NCBI RefSeq assembly: GCF_000332295.1 | Contig: NZ_KB235930.1 | Location: 372,895-436,894, forward strand | Direction: 5' to 3' | Source of the DNA: Fortiea contorta PCC 7126 | GTDB taxonomy: Bacteria; Cyanobacteriota; Cyanobacteriia; Cyanobacteriales; Nostocaceae | DNA length: 64,000 bases | Shown: piece after piece, positions 36,929 to 45,104 of the stretch | Layout: each line of letters begins with the position of its first letter | Position numbering within the stretch: position 1 is the first letter of the stretch | Made by a program: the position numbers and the translations under genes | Notes under the pieces: model-generated | What the model saw: the letters and a program-made list of their open reading frames with translations, nothing else | What the model was told of the DNA's origin: nothing | The model's database searches: none

Positions 36929-38437
36929 ATGCCTTTTCCCAGATCCAGCGGCATTTTGCTGCATCCGACATCTTTTCCCAGCCGATTTGGCATTGGGGAC
37001 TTAGGTTTAGAAGCTTATCGCTTTATTGATTTTCTCAAAGAAAGCTACCAACAGTATTGGCAAGTTTTACCTTTAGGCCCTACAGGTTATGGTAACTCCC
37101 CTTACATGTCCTACTCAGCAATGGCCGGTAATCCTTTGCTGATTAGCCCAGAAAAATTGCTGGATGAGGGTTTGCTAGTTGCGGAAGATTTAGCTAATTT
37201 ACCAGCATTCCCTGCCGAAAAGGTGGATTTTGGGCAGGTTGTGCCTTTGAAAATCGATTTACTCAAAAAAGCCTGCGAAAATTTTAAGGTAAAGGCAACA
37301 CCAATTCAGCAAAAGGGTTTTGCTGGTTTTTGTGACACCAAAGCCTACTGGCTAGATGATTATGCCCTGTTTATGGCGCTCAAAGACACTCAAGACGGTG
37401 CTAGCTGGCACACTTGGGAACCAGAAATCGCCAACCGATCGCCAGAAGCATTAGATCGGGTACAACGCCAGCTAACAGGGGAAATTTTCTACTATAAATT
37501 CACCCAATATGAATTTTTCCGGCAATGGTCGGAACTCAAAAGCTACGCGAACATGCGGGGTGTAGATATCATCGGTGATATCCCCATTTATGTAGCTCAT
37601 GATAGCGCCGATGTGTGGGCAAATCCAGAGATTTTTTGTCTAGATGAAGAGACGGGAGCAGCCGCACAAATGGCGGGTGTGCCACCAGATTACTTTAGCG
37701 CCACCGGTCAACTGTGGGGAAACCCGGTTTATAACTGGGAAGAATTACAAAACCAAGACTTTAAGTGGTGGGTGCAGCGGTTTGAAGCCATGCTAGATTA
37801 TGTCGATATTATCCGCATTGATCATTTCCGCGGCTTTGAAGCTTATTGGTCTGTACCGCAAGGTGAAGAAACCGCTGTCAATGGGGAATGGGTAGAAGCG
37901 CCTGGAGATGCTTTTTTTGAAGTAATTAGGCACAAATTGGGCAGTTTACCGATTATGGCTGAAGATTTAGGGGTGATTACGCCGGGAGTGGAAGCATTAC
38001 GAGATAAGTTTGAATTTCCGGGGATGAAAATTTTGCAATTTGCTTTCGGTTCTGATCCTGGGAATCCATTTTTACCGTTCAATTACTGCAGAAATGCTGT
38101 AGTATATACAGGCACTCATGATAATGATACGACTATCGGCTGGTTTAATACAGCTAGTGATTGGGAGAAGCGCAATCTAGAATTATATTTGGGTTGTATT
38201 AGTCCTCAAGGTGTGCATTGGGATTTGATTCGACTGGCTTTGAGTGCGATCGCTAATCAGGCGATTATTCCCTTACAAGATATTTTGGGATTAGGAAACG
38301 AGGCGCGAATGAATTTTCCTAGCACTGCTGAGGGTAATTGGGAGTGGCGCTATTATCCAGAAGCTTTGAGAGATGAATTTAGCGATCGCCTCAAACATCT
38401 CACCACGCTTTTTGGACGCGCGCCCCAGACCAAATGA
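36929..38437 (+). CDS. malQ: 4-alpha-glucanotransferase (amylomaltase)
   Basis: A 502-residue GH77 enzyme that transfers maltooligosaccharide segments during glycogen and maltodextrin metabolism. ATG 36929 (MPFPRSSGILLHPTSFPSRF) is the family's start; the upstream in-frame ATG at 36896 is less likely. GIGDLG follows. Catalytic residues fall in VDIIRIDHFRGFEAYWSVP (nucleophile Asp) and LGSLPIMAEDLGVITPGVEA (general acid Glu), and VYTGTHDNDTTIGWF contains the transition-state Asp. The gene is divergent from the Nudix gene with about 100 bp between. Confidence 0.95.
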   Translation: MPFPRSSGILLHPTSFPSRFGIGDLGLEAYRFIDFLKESYQQYWQVLPLGPTGYGNSPYMSYSAMAGNPLLISPEKLLDEGLLVAEDLANLPAFPAEKVDFGQVVPLKIDLLKKACENFKVKATPIQQKGFAGFCDTKAYWLDDYALFMALKDTQDGASWHTWEPEIANRSPEALDRVQRQLTGEIFYYKFTQYEFFRQWSELKSYANMRGVDIIGDIPIYVAHDSADVWANPEIFCLDEETGAAAQMAGVPPDYFSATGQLWGNPVYNWEELQNQDFKWWVQRFEAMLDYVDIIRIDHFRGFEAYWSVPQGEETAVNGEWVEAPGDAFFEVIRHKLGSLPIMAEDLGVITPGVEALRDKFEFPGMKILQFAFGSDPGNPFLPFNYCRNAVVYTGTHDNDTTIGWFNTASDWEKRNLELYLGCISPQGVHWDLIRLALSAIANQAIIPLQDILGLGNEARMNFPSTAEGNWEWRYYPEALRDEFSDRLKHLTTLFGRAPQTK

Positions 38438-38529
38438 AGATTAGGGCCAATGAGGGGGACAAAAATCAATCAGTAAAAATTGATCATTAGTATCCCTCAT
38501 GCCCCTCACCCCCTAATTTTTTTCCCTTG

Positions 38530-39324
38530 TTAAAATCTAGGCTTGGCAGCAATCTTAATTTCCTCAGCTTTTCCCAGTTCTCCCATGGGCTTTGCTTGTT
38601 CCTGGTTGACGCTCATCAGCACACCGCCAGCATTATTAGTCTTCACAGTCAACTGCTCTTGCGCTTGCCAAGTGCGACGACTACCCTGTGGGAGAGTACC
38701 TTCAAACTGAGTTTTACCGTCAGCGATGACGCGAATCCAGGATGACTCTTCTACAGTCACGCCAATTTTTACTGGCTGTCCGGCTTGTGTCGGTTTGGCA
38801 GCTGTAGGTTGTTGCAGATAATTGGCTGATAGGGGTTTCTCAAAAGACTCAGTTACTTGTCTTGGCTTAGTCCTGCCATCATTCGCTTGTAGCCCAGAAT
38901 TATTGAGCATCTGGGACAAGCTAGTTACAGAGCATACTATGACAAATATGTAAAGTAAGTAGAGATGAATAGGACGTAGTTGACTGATGGGTTTAGTTTC
39001 TAAGGTCAGTGGGCTGTTAACTCGCACACCAGTAATTGGAAAACTACTAGCAAACTCTGTTCCCTTGAATCCTAGTGCATCGGCAAACTGTCTGATCAAG
39101 CCCTGAATATAAATTGGTTCTGGCAGATCATCTAAATTACCTTCTTCAATGGCCTGCAACAGCCGTCTGGGAATCCTGGTCAAGGCCACCACTTCCTCTA
39201 AGGATAAACCCTGTTCTTGGCGAGATGCCCAAAGTTGAGCACCCAATTCTGCTAACTTTTCAGCGCGTTGTTGCTCTATTGACAGTTTTGGCTGTTGATC
39301 ATCCTTCCTTCTTGGCCACTTCAT
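38530..39324 (-). CDS. RodZ-like helix-turn-helix membrane protein
   Basis: A 264-residue protein with RodZ layout. Residues 23-95 form a helix-turn-helix of the RodZ kind (LGAQLWASRQEQGLSLEEVV; IPRRLLQAIEEGNLDDLPEP; IYIQGLIRQFADALG). One membrane segment is at about 120-140 (LYLLYIFVIVCSVTSLSQML). The C-terminal periplasmic part contains the DUF4115-like beta domain (KIGVTVEESSWIRVIADGKT; RTWQAQEQLTVKTNNAGGVL). RodZ organises MreB and cell shape in rods; in filamentous cyanobacteria the role is less clear. Its start overlaps the end of the pseudouridine synthase gene by 26 bp, so translation is probably coupled. Confidence 0.82.
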   Translation of the reverse strand: MKWPRRKDDQQPKLSIEQQRAEKLAELGAQLWASRQEQGLSLEEVVALTRIPRRLLQAIEEGNLDDLPEPIYIQGLIRQFADALGFKGTEFASSFPITGVRVNSPLTLETKPISQLRPIHLYLLYIFVIVCSVTSLSQMLNNSGLQANDGRTKPRQVTESFEKPLSANYLQQPTAAKPTQAGQPVKIGVTVEESSWIRVIADGKTQFEGTLPQGSRRTWQAQEQLTVKTNNAGGVLMSVNQEQAKPMGELGKAEEIKIAAKPRF

Positions 39325-40114
39325 GCTTTGTTACACTCCTTAACTCAGCTGAATCTTTAATAGGTATGTGCTTGATCTGCTCTTGCAAAAAGCAAATCTC
39401 ATCGTCTGACAGGGAACGATATTGACCCTCTTGTAAGCAGGGTTCATCGGGCTTTTCTAATTGAATCGAACCTATGGCAGTCCGATGCAGTTTGATCACG
39501 GGATATCCTAACTGTTGGGCTAAACGGCGAATCTGGCGATTTCGTCCCTCCTTTAAAACAATTTCTAAACAGCTGTGGGCGGCGGAATTTTCGATGAAGC
39601 GGACTTCCGCCGGACGAGTTTTTCTCCCTTCGAGCATCACGCCCCGACGCCACGCCTGTAGCACTTTTTCTGGGGGGTGTCCCTTGACTAAAACGCGGTA
39701 AGTCTTGGGTATGCTGTGGCGGGGATGGGTAAGACCAAATGTTAGGTTGCCGTCGTTTGTGAGTATTAATGCTCCTGTAGAATCGGCGTCTAGTCGCCCT
39801 ACTGGGTGAATTCCTAAACCGTCCCGTAATTGTAGCGGTAATAAATCCAGGACTGTAGTTCTTCCCTGGGGGTCGTCGCAAGTGGAAACCACACCAGCGG
39901 GTTTGTGTAGTAGAAGATAAGTCAGATGCGGTCGTTGCGCGGCAGATACTGGCTGGCCATCAATGGTGATACTGTCGGTTTTGGGGTCAACCTTTTGACC
40001 CAAATGCGCCAAGATACCATTGACCCGCACACGCTTTTGCCTAATCATTTCTTCGGCTTCACGTCGTGAGGCTACACCCTGTTGAGCTAGGACTTTTTGT
40101 AATCGTGCCTCCAT
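39299..40114 (-). CDS. RsuA/RluB/RluE/RluF-family rRNA pseudouridine synthase
   Basis: A 271-residue protein with an N-terminal S4 RNA-binding domain (RLQKVLAQQGVASRREAEEM; RVNGILAHLGQKVDP; residues 1-60) and a catalytic domain with the strictly conserved Asp in HPVGRLDADSTGALILTN. Later blocks are ILTNDGNLTFGLTHP, then KTYRVLVKG, then LKEGRNRQIRRLAQQLGYPV. It isomerises a specific uridine of 16S or 23S rRNA; the exact site cannot be told apart from sequence alone (RluB and RsuA share this form). Overlaps the RodZ-like gene. Confidence 0.92.
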   Translation of the reverse strand: MEARLQKVLAQQGVASRREAEEMIRQKRVRVNGILAHLGQKVDPKTDSITIDGQPVSAAQRPHLTYLLLHKPAGVVSTCDDPQGRTTVLDLLPLQLRDGLGIHPVGRLDADSTGALILTNDGNLTFGLTHPRHSIPKTYRVLVKGHPPEKVLQAWRRGVMLEGRKTRPAEVRFIENSAAHSCLEIVLKEGRNRQIRRLAQQLGYPVIKLHRTAIGSIQLEKPDEPCLQEGQYRSLSDDEICFLQEQIKHIPIKDSAELRSVTKHEVAKKEG

Positions 40115-40250
40115 GTCGAATGTGCTTTTTCTTCCACTAGCATTTAAATCATAGTATTTGCACTTTGTAGTTAATAGCCTTAAATGTTACATTTAAAAGC
40201 TATTTAGTGTCAGCTGTTGGTTGAGTTTACAACTGTAAATCGAGGGTGAG

Positions 40251-40964
40251 ATGTCAGAGCCAAATTCAGAACCAAAAAATACTGGCAAAGTGCGAGTTAT
40301 TACGACTATGCTCACCACAGCCTTAAAGTTATGGCTGAGAGCACAAGTTAGCCAAGTATCTGAGTTGGCTGTGGAGATGCAAGCGAGCGATCGCCAAATC
40401 CTCTCTGGGCGGGTTCCTCAGGTATCGATTTTCGCTACTGGTGCTGTTTATCGAGGTCTTCATATCGGACAAATTCAATTATTGGCAGAAAAAATTCACA
40501 TTAATATCGGTTCTGTGCTCAAGGGACAACCACTCCGACTGTTAGAAACAGTACCCGTGGTTGGTGAGCTAATTGTTGAAGAACAGGATCTGAATAACTC
40601 CCTTTCTTCTGGTTTATTAGCGACTGCTTTGAAAGATGTACTGGTTAAACTTTTACCAGAATGCAGCTCAAAAACCAAGTCAATTACTTGGACAAAAATT
40701 ATCCTAAGCAATAATCAAATTATACTGCGGGGTGCTTCGGTGACAGAAACTGAATCGTCACCAGTAGAGCTTTCCACGGGTTTGGCACTGTTGAGTGGTC
40801 ACGAGCTACAACTGGAAAACATCCGCATAGCCTACAACACGATGGCTCCATCTGGAGGTAATCATCATTACAGTTTTGATCTCGGTTCAGAGGTTGATAT
40901 CCAAGAACTGACCTTGATCCCAGGTAGACTAATCTGTCGCGGACGGATTAACGTTAACCCCTAA
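40251..40964 (+). CDS. DUF2993 / LmeA-like phospholipid-binding family protein
   Basis: A 237-residue protein of a family common in cyanobacteria and actinobacteria (DUF2993). No clear signal peptide is present, the N-terminus being polar (EPNSEPKNTGKVRVITTMLT). Beta-strand-rich segments follow: VEMQASDRQILSGRVPQVSI, RGLHIGQIQLLAEKIHINIG, LTLIPGRLICRGRINVNP. Actinobacterial LmeA binds phospholipid and acts in lipoglycan maturation; that role is not transferable with confidence. The start is supported by GAGGG about 6-8 bp upstream. It ends just before the large repeat locus. Confidence 0.75.
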   Translation: MSEPNSEPKNTGKVRVITTMLTTALKLWLRAQVSQVSELAVEMQASDRQILSGRVPQVSIFATGAVYRGLHIGQIQLLAEKIHINIGSVLKGQPLRLLETVPVVGELIVEEQDLNNSLSSGLLATALKDVLVKLLPECSSKTKSITWTKIILSNNQIILRGASVTETESSPVELSTGLALLSGHELQLENIRIAYNTMAPSGGNHHYSFDLGSEVDIQELTLIPGRLICRGRINVNP

Positions 40965-41018
40965 TGATTAAAAATCAAAAACTGAAAATGCTCGCTCTTT
41001 ATTTTAAATAATATCTCT

Positions 41019-41615
41019 GGGGCGTGGGGTGGTGGGGAGTGTGGGGAGTGTGGGGAGTGTGGGGAGTGTGGGGAGTGTGGGGAGTGTGGGGAGTGTGGGG
41101 TGATGGGGTGATGGGGTGATGGGGTGATGGGGTGATGGGGAGTGTGGGGTGATGGGGAGTGTGGGGAGTGTGGGGAGTGTGGGGTGATGGGGTGATGGGG
41201 TGATGGGGAGTGTGGGGTGATGGGGAGTGTGGGGATTAAAGTTTGAGCCTTTGAGCCTGAAGCGTCAGCCTTTGAGCCTGAAGCGTCAGCCTTTGAGCCT
41301 GAAGCGTCAGCCTTTGAGCCTGAAGCGTCAGCCTTTGAGCCTGAAGCGTCAGCCTTTGAACCTGAAACTTGGATTTCAGAACTCAAAACATCCTCCTCAG
41401 AACCCAAAGCTTCCCACACTTCCCACACTTCCCACACTTCCCACACTCCCCACACTCCCCACACTCCCCACACTCCCCACACTCCCCACACTCCCCACAC
41501 TCCCCACACTCCCCACACTCCCCACACTCCCCACACTCCCCACCTCCCACACCACCCCACCACCCCACCACCCCACCACCCCACCTCCCACACCACCCCA
41601 CCTCCCACACTCCCC
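41019..41615. repeat. Composite repeat locus 1: G-rich arm, 21-bp tandem repeat, C-rich arm
   Basis: Between the convergent stops of the DUF2993 gene and cdsA. The left arm (about 41019-41234) alternates 10-bp GGGGAGTGTG and 9-bp GGGGTGATG units. The right arm (about 41411-41615) consists of CACACTCCCC and related CCCACCACC units and is the reverse complement of the left in type. The centre (41242-41368) has five exact 21-bp units (TTTGAGCCTGAAGCGTCAGC plus C) and partial copies at both sides. The arms could fold into a hairpin of well over 100 bp. The long open frames across it are only stop-free low complexity and are not genes. Confidence 0.9.
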
Positions 41616-41633
41616 AATCCGTAGACAAGCAAT

Positions 41634-42521
41634 CTAATCTGTAATTAAAGGCAATAAGAGTGTGACAAAGTAGTAGACCAACGGAGCTGTAAAAATATAA
41701 CTATCAGTACGATCCAAAATGCCGCCATGACCGGGAATCAATTGTCCAGAGTCTTTTACCCCGGCGTCACGCTTGAGCATGGATTCTATCAAATCGCCGA
41801 GTAGGCTAGCAATGCCAATCAATAAACCCAAAGCCGCGCCTGTGTAGAGAGGTTTGGGCAAGTTGAGGTAATACGCTCCCGCTAAACCTACAGCAATGCT
41901 AGCACTCACACCAAAGACAGCACCTTCAACGGTTTTTTTAGGGCTGATATCTGACAAACGAGTTTTTCCGAAGAATTTACCGATGGTGTAAGCACCAATA
42001 TCAGCTGCCCAAATGCCTAAGAAAGTCAGTATGGTGAGAGTTAGACCTTGTGGTAGAGAAGCGAAATTACTTTGGTCAAAAATATCTTTCCAGGCTACAG
42101 GCCAGTAACCGCCTAAAGGTAAATTGCTCTTGGCGAGACTATCAAGCGATCGCAATCGCACCCAGTAACTGGATAAATATCCTACATAAAACAACCCCAT
42201 AATTGAAGCGGAAATATCGGCAATGGTTGCCATTTTGGGTTGAAATAGCAGGTAGAAACAAATAAATGTCCCGGCTATAGGCATTACTGCATCAGCTAAA
42301 TTGCCATCGAGAGTGCATGTAGCTAGTAACACTTGGCTGGCAAATATGGTGGTTTTGGCAGCGGGAGCGATACCTCTAGCGCGCACCAAATTAAAATATT
42401 CCTGTTGTCCTAAAAAGACAACAACTGCAACCATGATGGTAAAGTACCAACCCCCTAAGAGGGTGGAAACTAAAGCAAGGGCGATCGCTACAATTGAGCT
42501 AATAATCCGGGACCAAGGCAT
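41634..42521 (-). CDS. cdsA: Phosphatidate cytidylyltransferase
   Basis: A 295-residue membrane enzyme that converts phosphatidic acid and CTP to CDP-diacylglycerol, feeding phosphatidylglycerol synthesis. The C-terminal CDP-DAG synthase signature is intact: SMLKRDAGVKDSGQLIPGHG followed by GILDRTDSYIFTAPLVY. About seven hydrophobic segments precede it, and KTRLSDISPKKTVEGAVFG is another conserved block. It is downstream of cbiT on the same strand, separated by an inverted repeat. Confidence 0.93.
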   Translation of the reverse strand: MPWSRIISSIVAIALALVSTLLGGWYFTIMVAVVVFLGQQEYFNLVRARGIAPAAKTTIFASQVLLATCTLDGNLADAVMPIAGTFICFYLLFQPKMATIADISASIMGLFYVGYLSSYWVRLRSLDSLAKSNLPLGGYWPVAWKDIFDQSNFASLPQGLTLTILTFLGIWAADIGAYTIGKFFGKTRLSDISPKKTVEGAVFGVSASIAVGLAGAYYLNLPKPLYTGAALGLLIGIASLLGDLIESMLKRDAGVKDSGQLIPGHGGILDRTDSYIFTAPLVYYFVTLLLPLITD

Positions 42522-42548
42522 AAGAGTAAGTATGAGGTATTAAAGTAT

Positions 42549-42581
42549 GAAGGATGAAGACTGGTTGAGCCTTCATCCTTC
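42549..42581. terminator. Inverted repeat between cbiT and cdsA
   Basis: A perfect 11-bp stem (GAAGGATGAAG at 42549-42559 and CTTCATCCTTC at 42571-42581) with an 11-nt loop. It is also a member of a GAAGGAT/GAAGTAT heptamer family seen near 27283 and 32600. It may end the cbiT transcript, although no long T-run follows. Confidence 0.55.
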
Positions 42582-42592
42582 AGCCTGCAGAT

Positions 42593-43195
42593 TTAGTCTA
42601 GTTTCTCACCACTGAGGATAAAAATGGGATCGACAGCGACAAAGGTTTGAGAAAAGCCGCGCATTTCTAGCCGATTAACCGCAGATTGGACTACCTCAAT
42701 ATTGCGAGCTCTCAACAATGAAAAGCTTTGAGAAATAGCATATAGACTCTCTAAATTCGCAGCCGTGGCTACAACTCTACCTGTGGGTGGGAGATAATCC
42801 CACACAGCTTGCAAAATTTCTTGGATAGGGCGCCCACCCTCAATACAAACGCGGTGAGGCATAGTTTTCAGGCTCTGCAAACAATCAGGGGCGTTACCTT
42901 CAATCACTTCGACGTTTTTCACCTCAAAGCGATCGCAGTTGCGCCGGATCAAGTTAGCTACTTCTTCATCTCTTTCCACTGCAATAATCTGTCCATTTGG
43001 ACACAGCATTCCCACTTCTACAGGAATTGTACCTGTCCCAGCCCCAATATCCCACAACACTGAGTCTGGTTGGAGTCGTAGTTGAGAAATTAATAACAGC
43101 CTAACTTCTCGCTGGCTTAAGGGAATTCCCGGTAAGTGCTCGAATAATTCATCAGGAATCCCAGGGGTAATATAAGGCCAAAGTTCGCAGGGCAT
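42593..43195 (-). CDS. cbiT: Precorrin-6Y C15-methyltransferase (decarboxylating), CbiT type
   Basis: A 200-residue SAM-dependent methyltransferase of the class I fold. The start ELWPYITPGIPDELFEHLPG is distinctive for CbiT (the PGIPD motif). The SAM-binding motif is VLWDIGAGTGTIPVEVGML, followed by IIAVERDEEVANLIRRNC. Later RVCIEGGRPIQEILQAVW is also characteristic. It methylates precorrin at C15 with loss of the C12 acetate carboxyl during cobalamin synthesis, usually with CbiE as separate enzyme or fused as CobL. Here CbiT is a stand-alone gene; no other cobalamin gene is near. Confidence 0.88.
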   Translation of the reverse strand: MPCELWPYITPGIPDELFEHLPGIPLSQREVRLLLISQLRLQPDSVLWDIGAGTGTIPVEVGMLCPNGQIIAVERDEEVANLIRRNCDRFEVKNVEVIEGNAPDCLQSLKTMPHRVCIEGGRPIQEILQAVWDYLPPTGRVVATAANLESLYAISQSFSLLRARNIEVVQSAVNRLEMRGFSQTFVAVDPIFILSGEKLD

Positions 43196-43291
43196 AGAGT
43201 TTGGTAATTATACTAAAGATAGCAGCTTGCTTAATTATGGCGAGCTATCAGTTATGAAAACCTTGTCAACGTAGCGTTATGAGTAACTCGC

Positions 43292-44686
43292 ATGACTGGG
43301 GAAGTTTTAGTTAACCGCTACGAAATTCAGCAGCAGTTGGGCAAAAAAGCAGGGCGACGGACGCTTTTAGCCTGTGACTTGCAAACACACGAACTAGTAG
43401 TTATTAAGCTGCTCTCTTTCGGTAGTGACTTTGAATGGGATTCCTTGAAGCTATTTGAGCGGGAAGCAGAAACTTTAAAATCTTTGTCACATTCTTGTAT
43501 TCCCCGCTATTTGGATTATTTTGAAGTCAATTCGCCTACCCTCAACGGATTTGCTTTAGTACAGAGTTATATCCCAGCCCAAACCCTAGAGCAATACTTA
43601 CAAAATGGACGGACTTTTACAGAAATTGAAATCAAACAAATAGCTCAAGCTGTTTTAGAAATTCTCGCTTATTTGCATGGATTACATCCGCCTGTGATTC
43701 ACCGCGATCTTAAGCCCAGCAATATTTTATTAGGGGAGCGCTCTGGAAATAATATCGGTCAAGTTTTTCTGGTGGATTTTGGTGCAGTCCAAACTGTCCT
43801 GGCTACAGAAGGTGCAACAAGGACTGTGGTAGGTACCTATGGTTATATGCCGCCGGAGCAATTTGGTGGGCGTACAGTTCCCGCTTCTGACTTATACAGT
43901 TTGGGTGCAACTTTAATTTACTTGGTGACGGGAATTCATCCAGCAGATTTACCGCAAAAAGACTTCCGCATTCAGTTTGAGCATCTTGCTGATGTCAGCC
44001 CCAGTTTCCGCAATTGGCTACAGCGAATGGTTGAACCCAACCTAGAGCGGCGTTTGCATTCTGCAGTGGCGGCGCTGTCAGCCTTGGAGCAATCACCGTT
44101 ACCCAACATTGCGACTTTAACTACTAGCAAACCAGCCGAAAGCCAAATTCAACTCACCAAAAGCAGCGATGATCTAGAAATTTTGATTCCCTCCCCTGGT
44201 TTTCAACCATCGCTGATCTTCTTGGGTTTATTTGCGATCGCTTGGAATTCATTTATCCTCTTTTGGACAATTGGCGCCCTCTCAGCCCCTTTCCCTGTCA
44301 ATCTCCCCTTTGCTTTGTTTTCTCTGCCTTTTTGGGGTGCTGGCGGTTTTATGTTGTACGGTTTTTTGTTCAATATATTGGGTCGTACTCGTCTGTATGT
44401 AGATCGTCAGCAAATTGACCTTACCTATGAGCTATTGGGATTCAAATTCCGTCGTTTTCATCCATCACCTAGACCAAATATCACTAAGCTAGTTTACATC
44501 CCACAACATTTCACGAAAGATGCTGAAGACAACCGCACTCAGGTGTCAGCACAATTAGATATTTGGGTAGGAGTCAAAAAATATCAACTAGGTGGTACAG
44601 ATCATGGCATTAAATCTGACCTAGAACTGGAATGGTTAGCTCATGAATTAAGCGATTGGTTGAATCTACCCATTCACAGAGAATAG
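43292..44686 (+). CDS. Serine/threonine protein kinase with C-terminal membrane region
   Basis: A 464-residue Hanks-type kinase. The ATP-binding Lys is K39 in ELVVIKLL, the catalytic loop is HRDLKPSN (137-144) and the magnesium motif is DFG (162-164); APE appears as PPEQFGG, then SDLYSLGATLIYLVTG. The glycine-rich loop is degenerate (LGKKAGRRT), a departure seen in some cyanobacterial kinases. After the kinase (about 12-265) comes a linker and two hydrophobic segments (about 308-360), then a soluble beta domain ending the protein. It is likely membrane-bound with the kinase on the cytoplasmic side. Substrate unknown. It is divergent from cbiT. Confidence 0.9.
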   Translation: MTGEVLVNRYEIQQQLGKKAGRRTLLACDLQTHELVVIKLLSFGSDFEWDSLKLFEREAETLKSLSHSCIPRYLDYFEVNSPTLNGFALVQSYIPAQTLEQYLQNGRTFTEIEIKQIAQAVLEILAYLHGLHPPVIHRDLKPSNILLGERSGNNIGQVFLVDFGAVQTVLATEGATRTVVGTYGYMPPEQFGGRTVPASDLYSLGATLIYLVTGIHPADLPQKDFRIQFEHLADVSPSFRNWLQRMVEPNLERRLHSAVAALSALEQSPLPNIATLTTSKPAESQIQLTKSSDDLEILIPSPGFQPSLIFLGLFAIAWNSFILFWTIGALSAPFPVNLPFALFSLPFWGAGGFMLYGFLFNILGRTRLYVDRQQIDLTYELLGFKFRRFHPSPRPNITKLVYIPQHFTKDAEDNRTQVSAQLDIWVGVKKYQLGGTDHGIKSDLELEWLAHELSDWLNLPIHRE

Positions 44687-45104
44687 CGATCGCGCCTAGA
44701 CTTGGAGCCGATGGCTATTTTCGCTAAAATGTTGTCGAGGGGAATGCAAAACTTTGTGGTTTTGACAGCTAGACAAAACTCTCAATTATTAAAAAATTAC
44801 TGTTGCCACCAAAATAATACGTATTCATTAAGAGTGAGATTTTTGTCCGGAAAAATCTTGCTTAATAGTTGATTCAACTAAGGCTGACAGAATGTTGGTC
44901 TGGAATGCTGACTCTAAAGCAGTTACTGGGTATTGAGTACAACCACACGCTTTGCCAACCTGCATTCAGCATGACAGAATGACGATGATATGCGTAAGTC
45001 CTGTTGAAATTTTTAATTTATCTGACAAAATACAAGAAATTAGTATGAACGTTAAATTATACGGGAAGCAGCTTTATCGTCAAGGTGTTAGAGGTTAGAA
45101 GCTA
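44687..45104. other. Gene-free region
   Basis: 418 bp between two same-direction genes. No frame, RNA gene or clear hairpin terminator was found. A HIP1 octamer lies just after the kinase stop (44687-44694). Nothing else is supported. Confidence 0.5.

Noticed and set aside
39444-39881. 145-codon frame overlapping the pseudouridine synthase gene in another frame
   Set aside because: Arg/Pro/Ser-rich shadow frame of a conserved gene.
41250-41354. Possible CRISPR array of 21-bp repeats
   Set aside because: No spacers between units and no cas genes in the window.
40961-41637. Long open frames on both strands across repeat locus 1 (for example about 220 codons on the minus strand)
   Set aside because: They consist only of stop-free GGGGAGTGTG/CCCCACACT and 21-bp repeats, are open in several frames at once, and have no start context; they are low-complexity artefacts.
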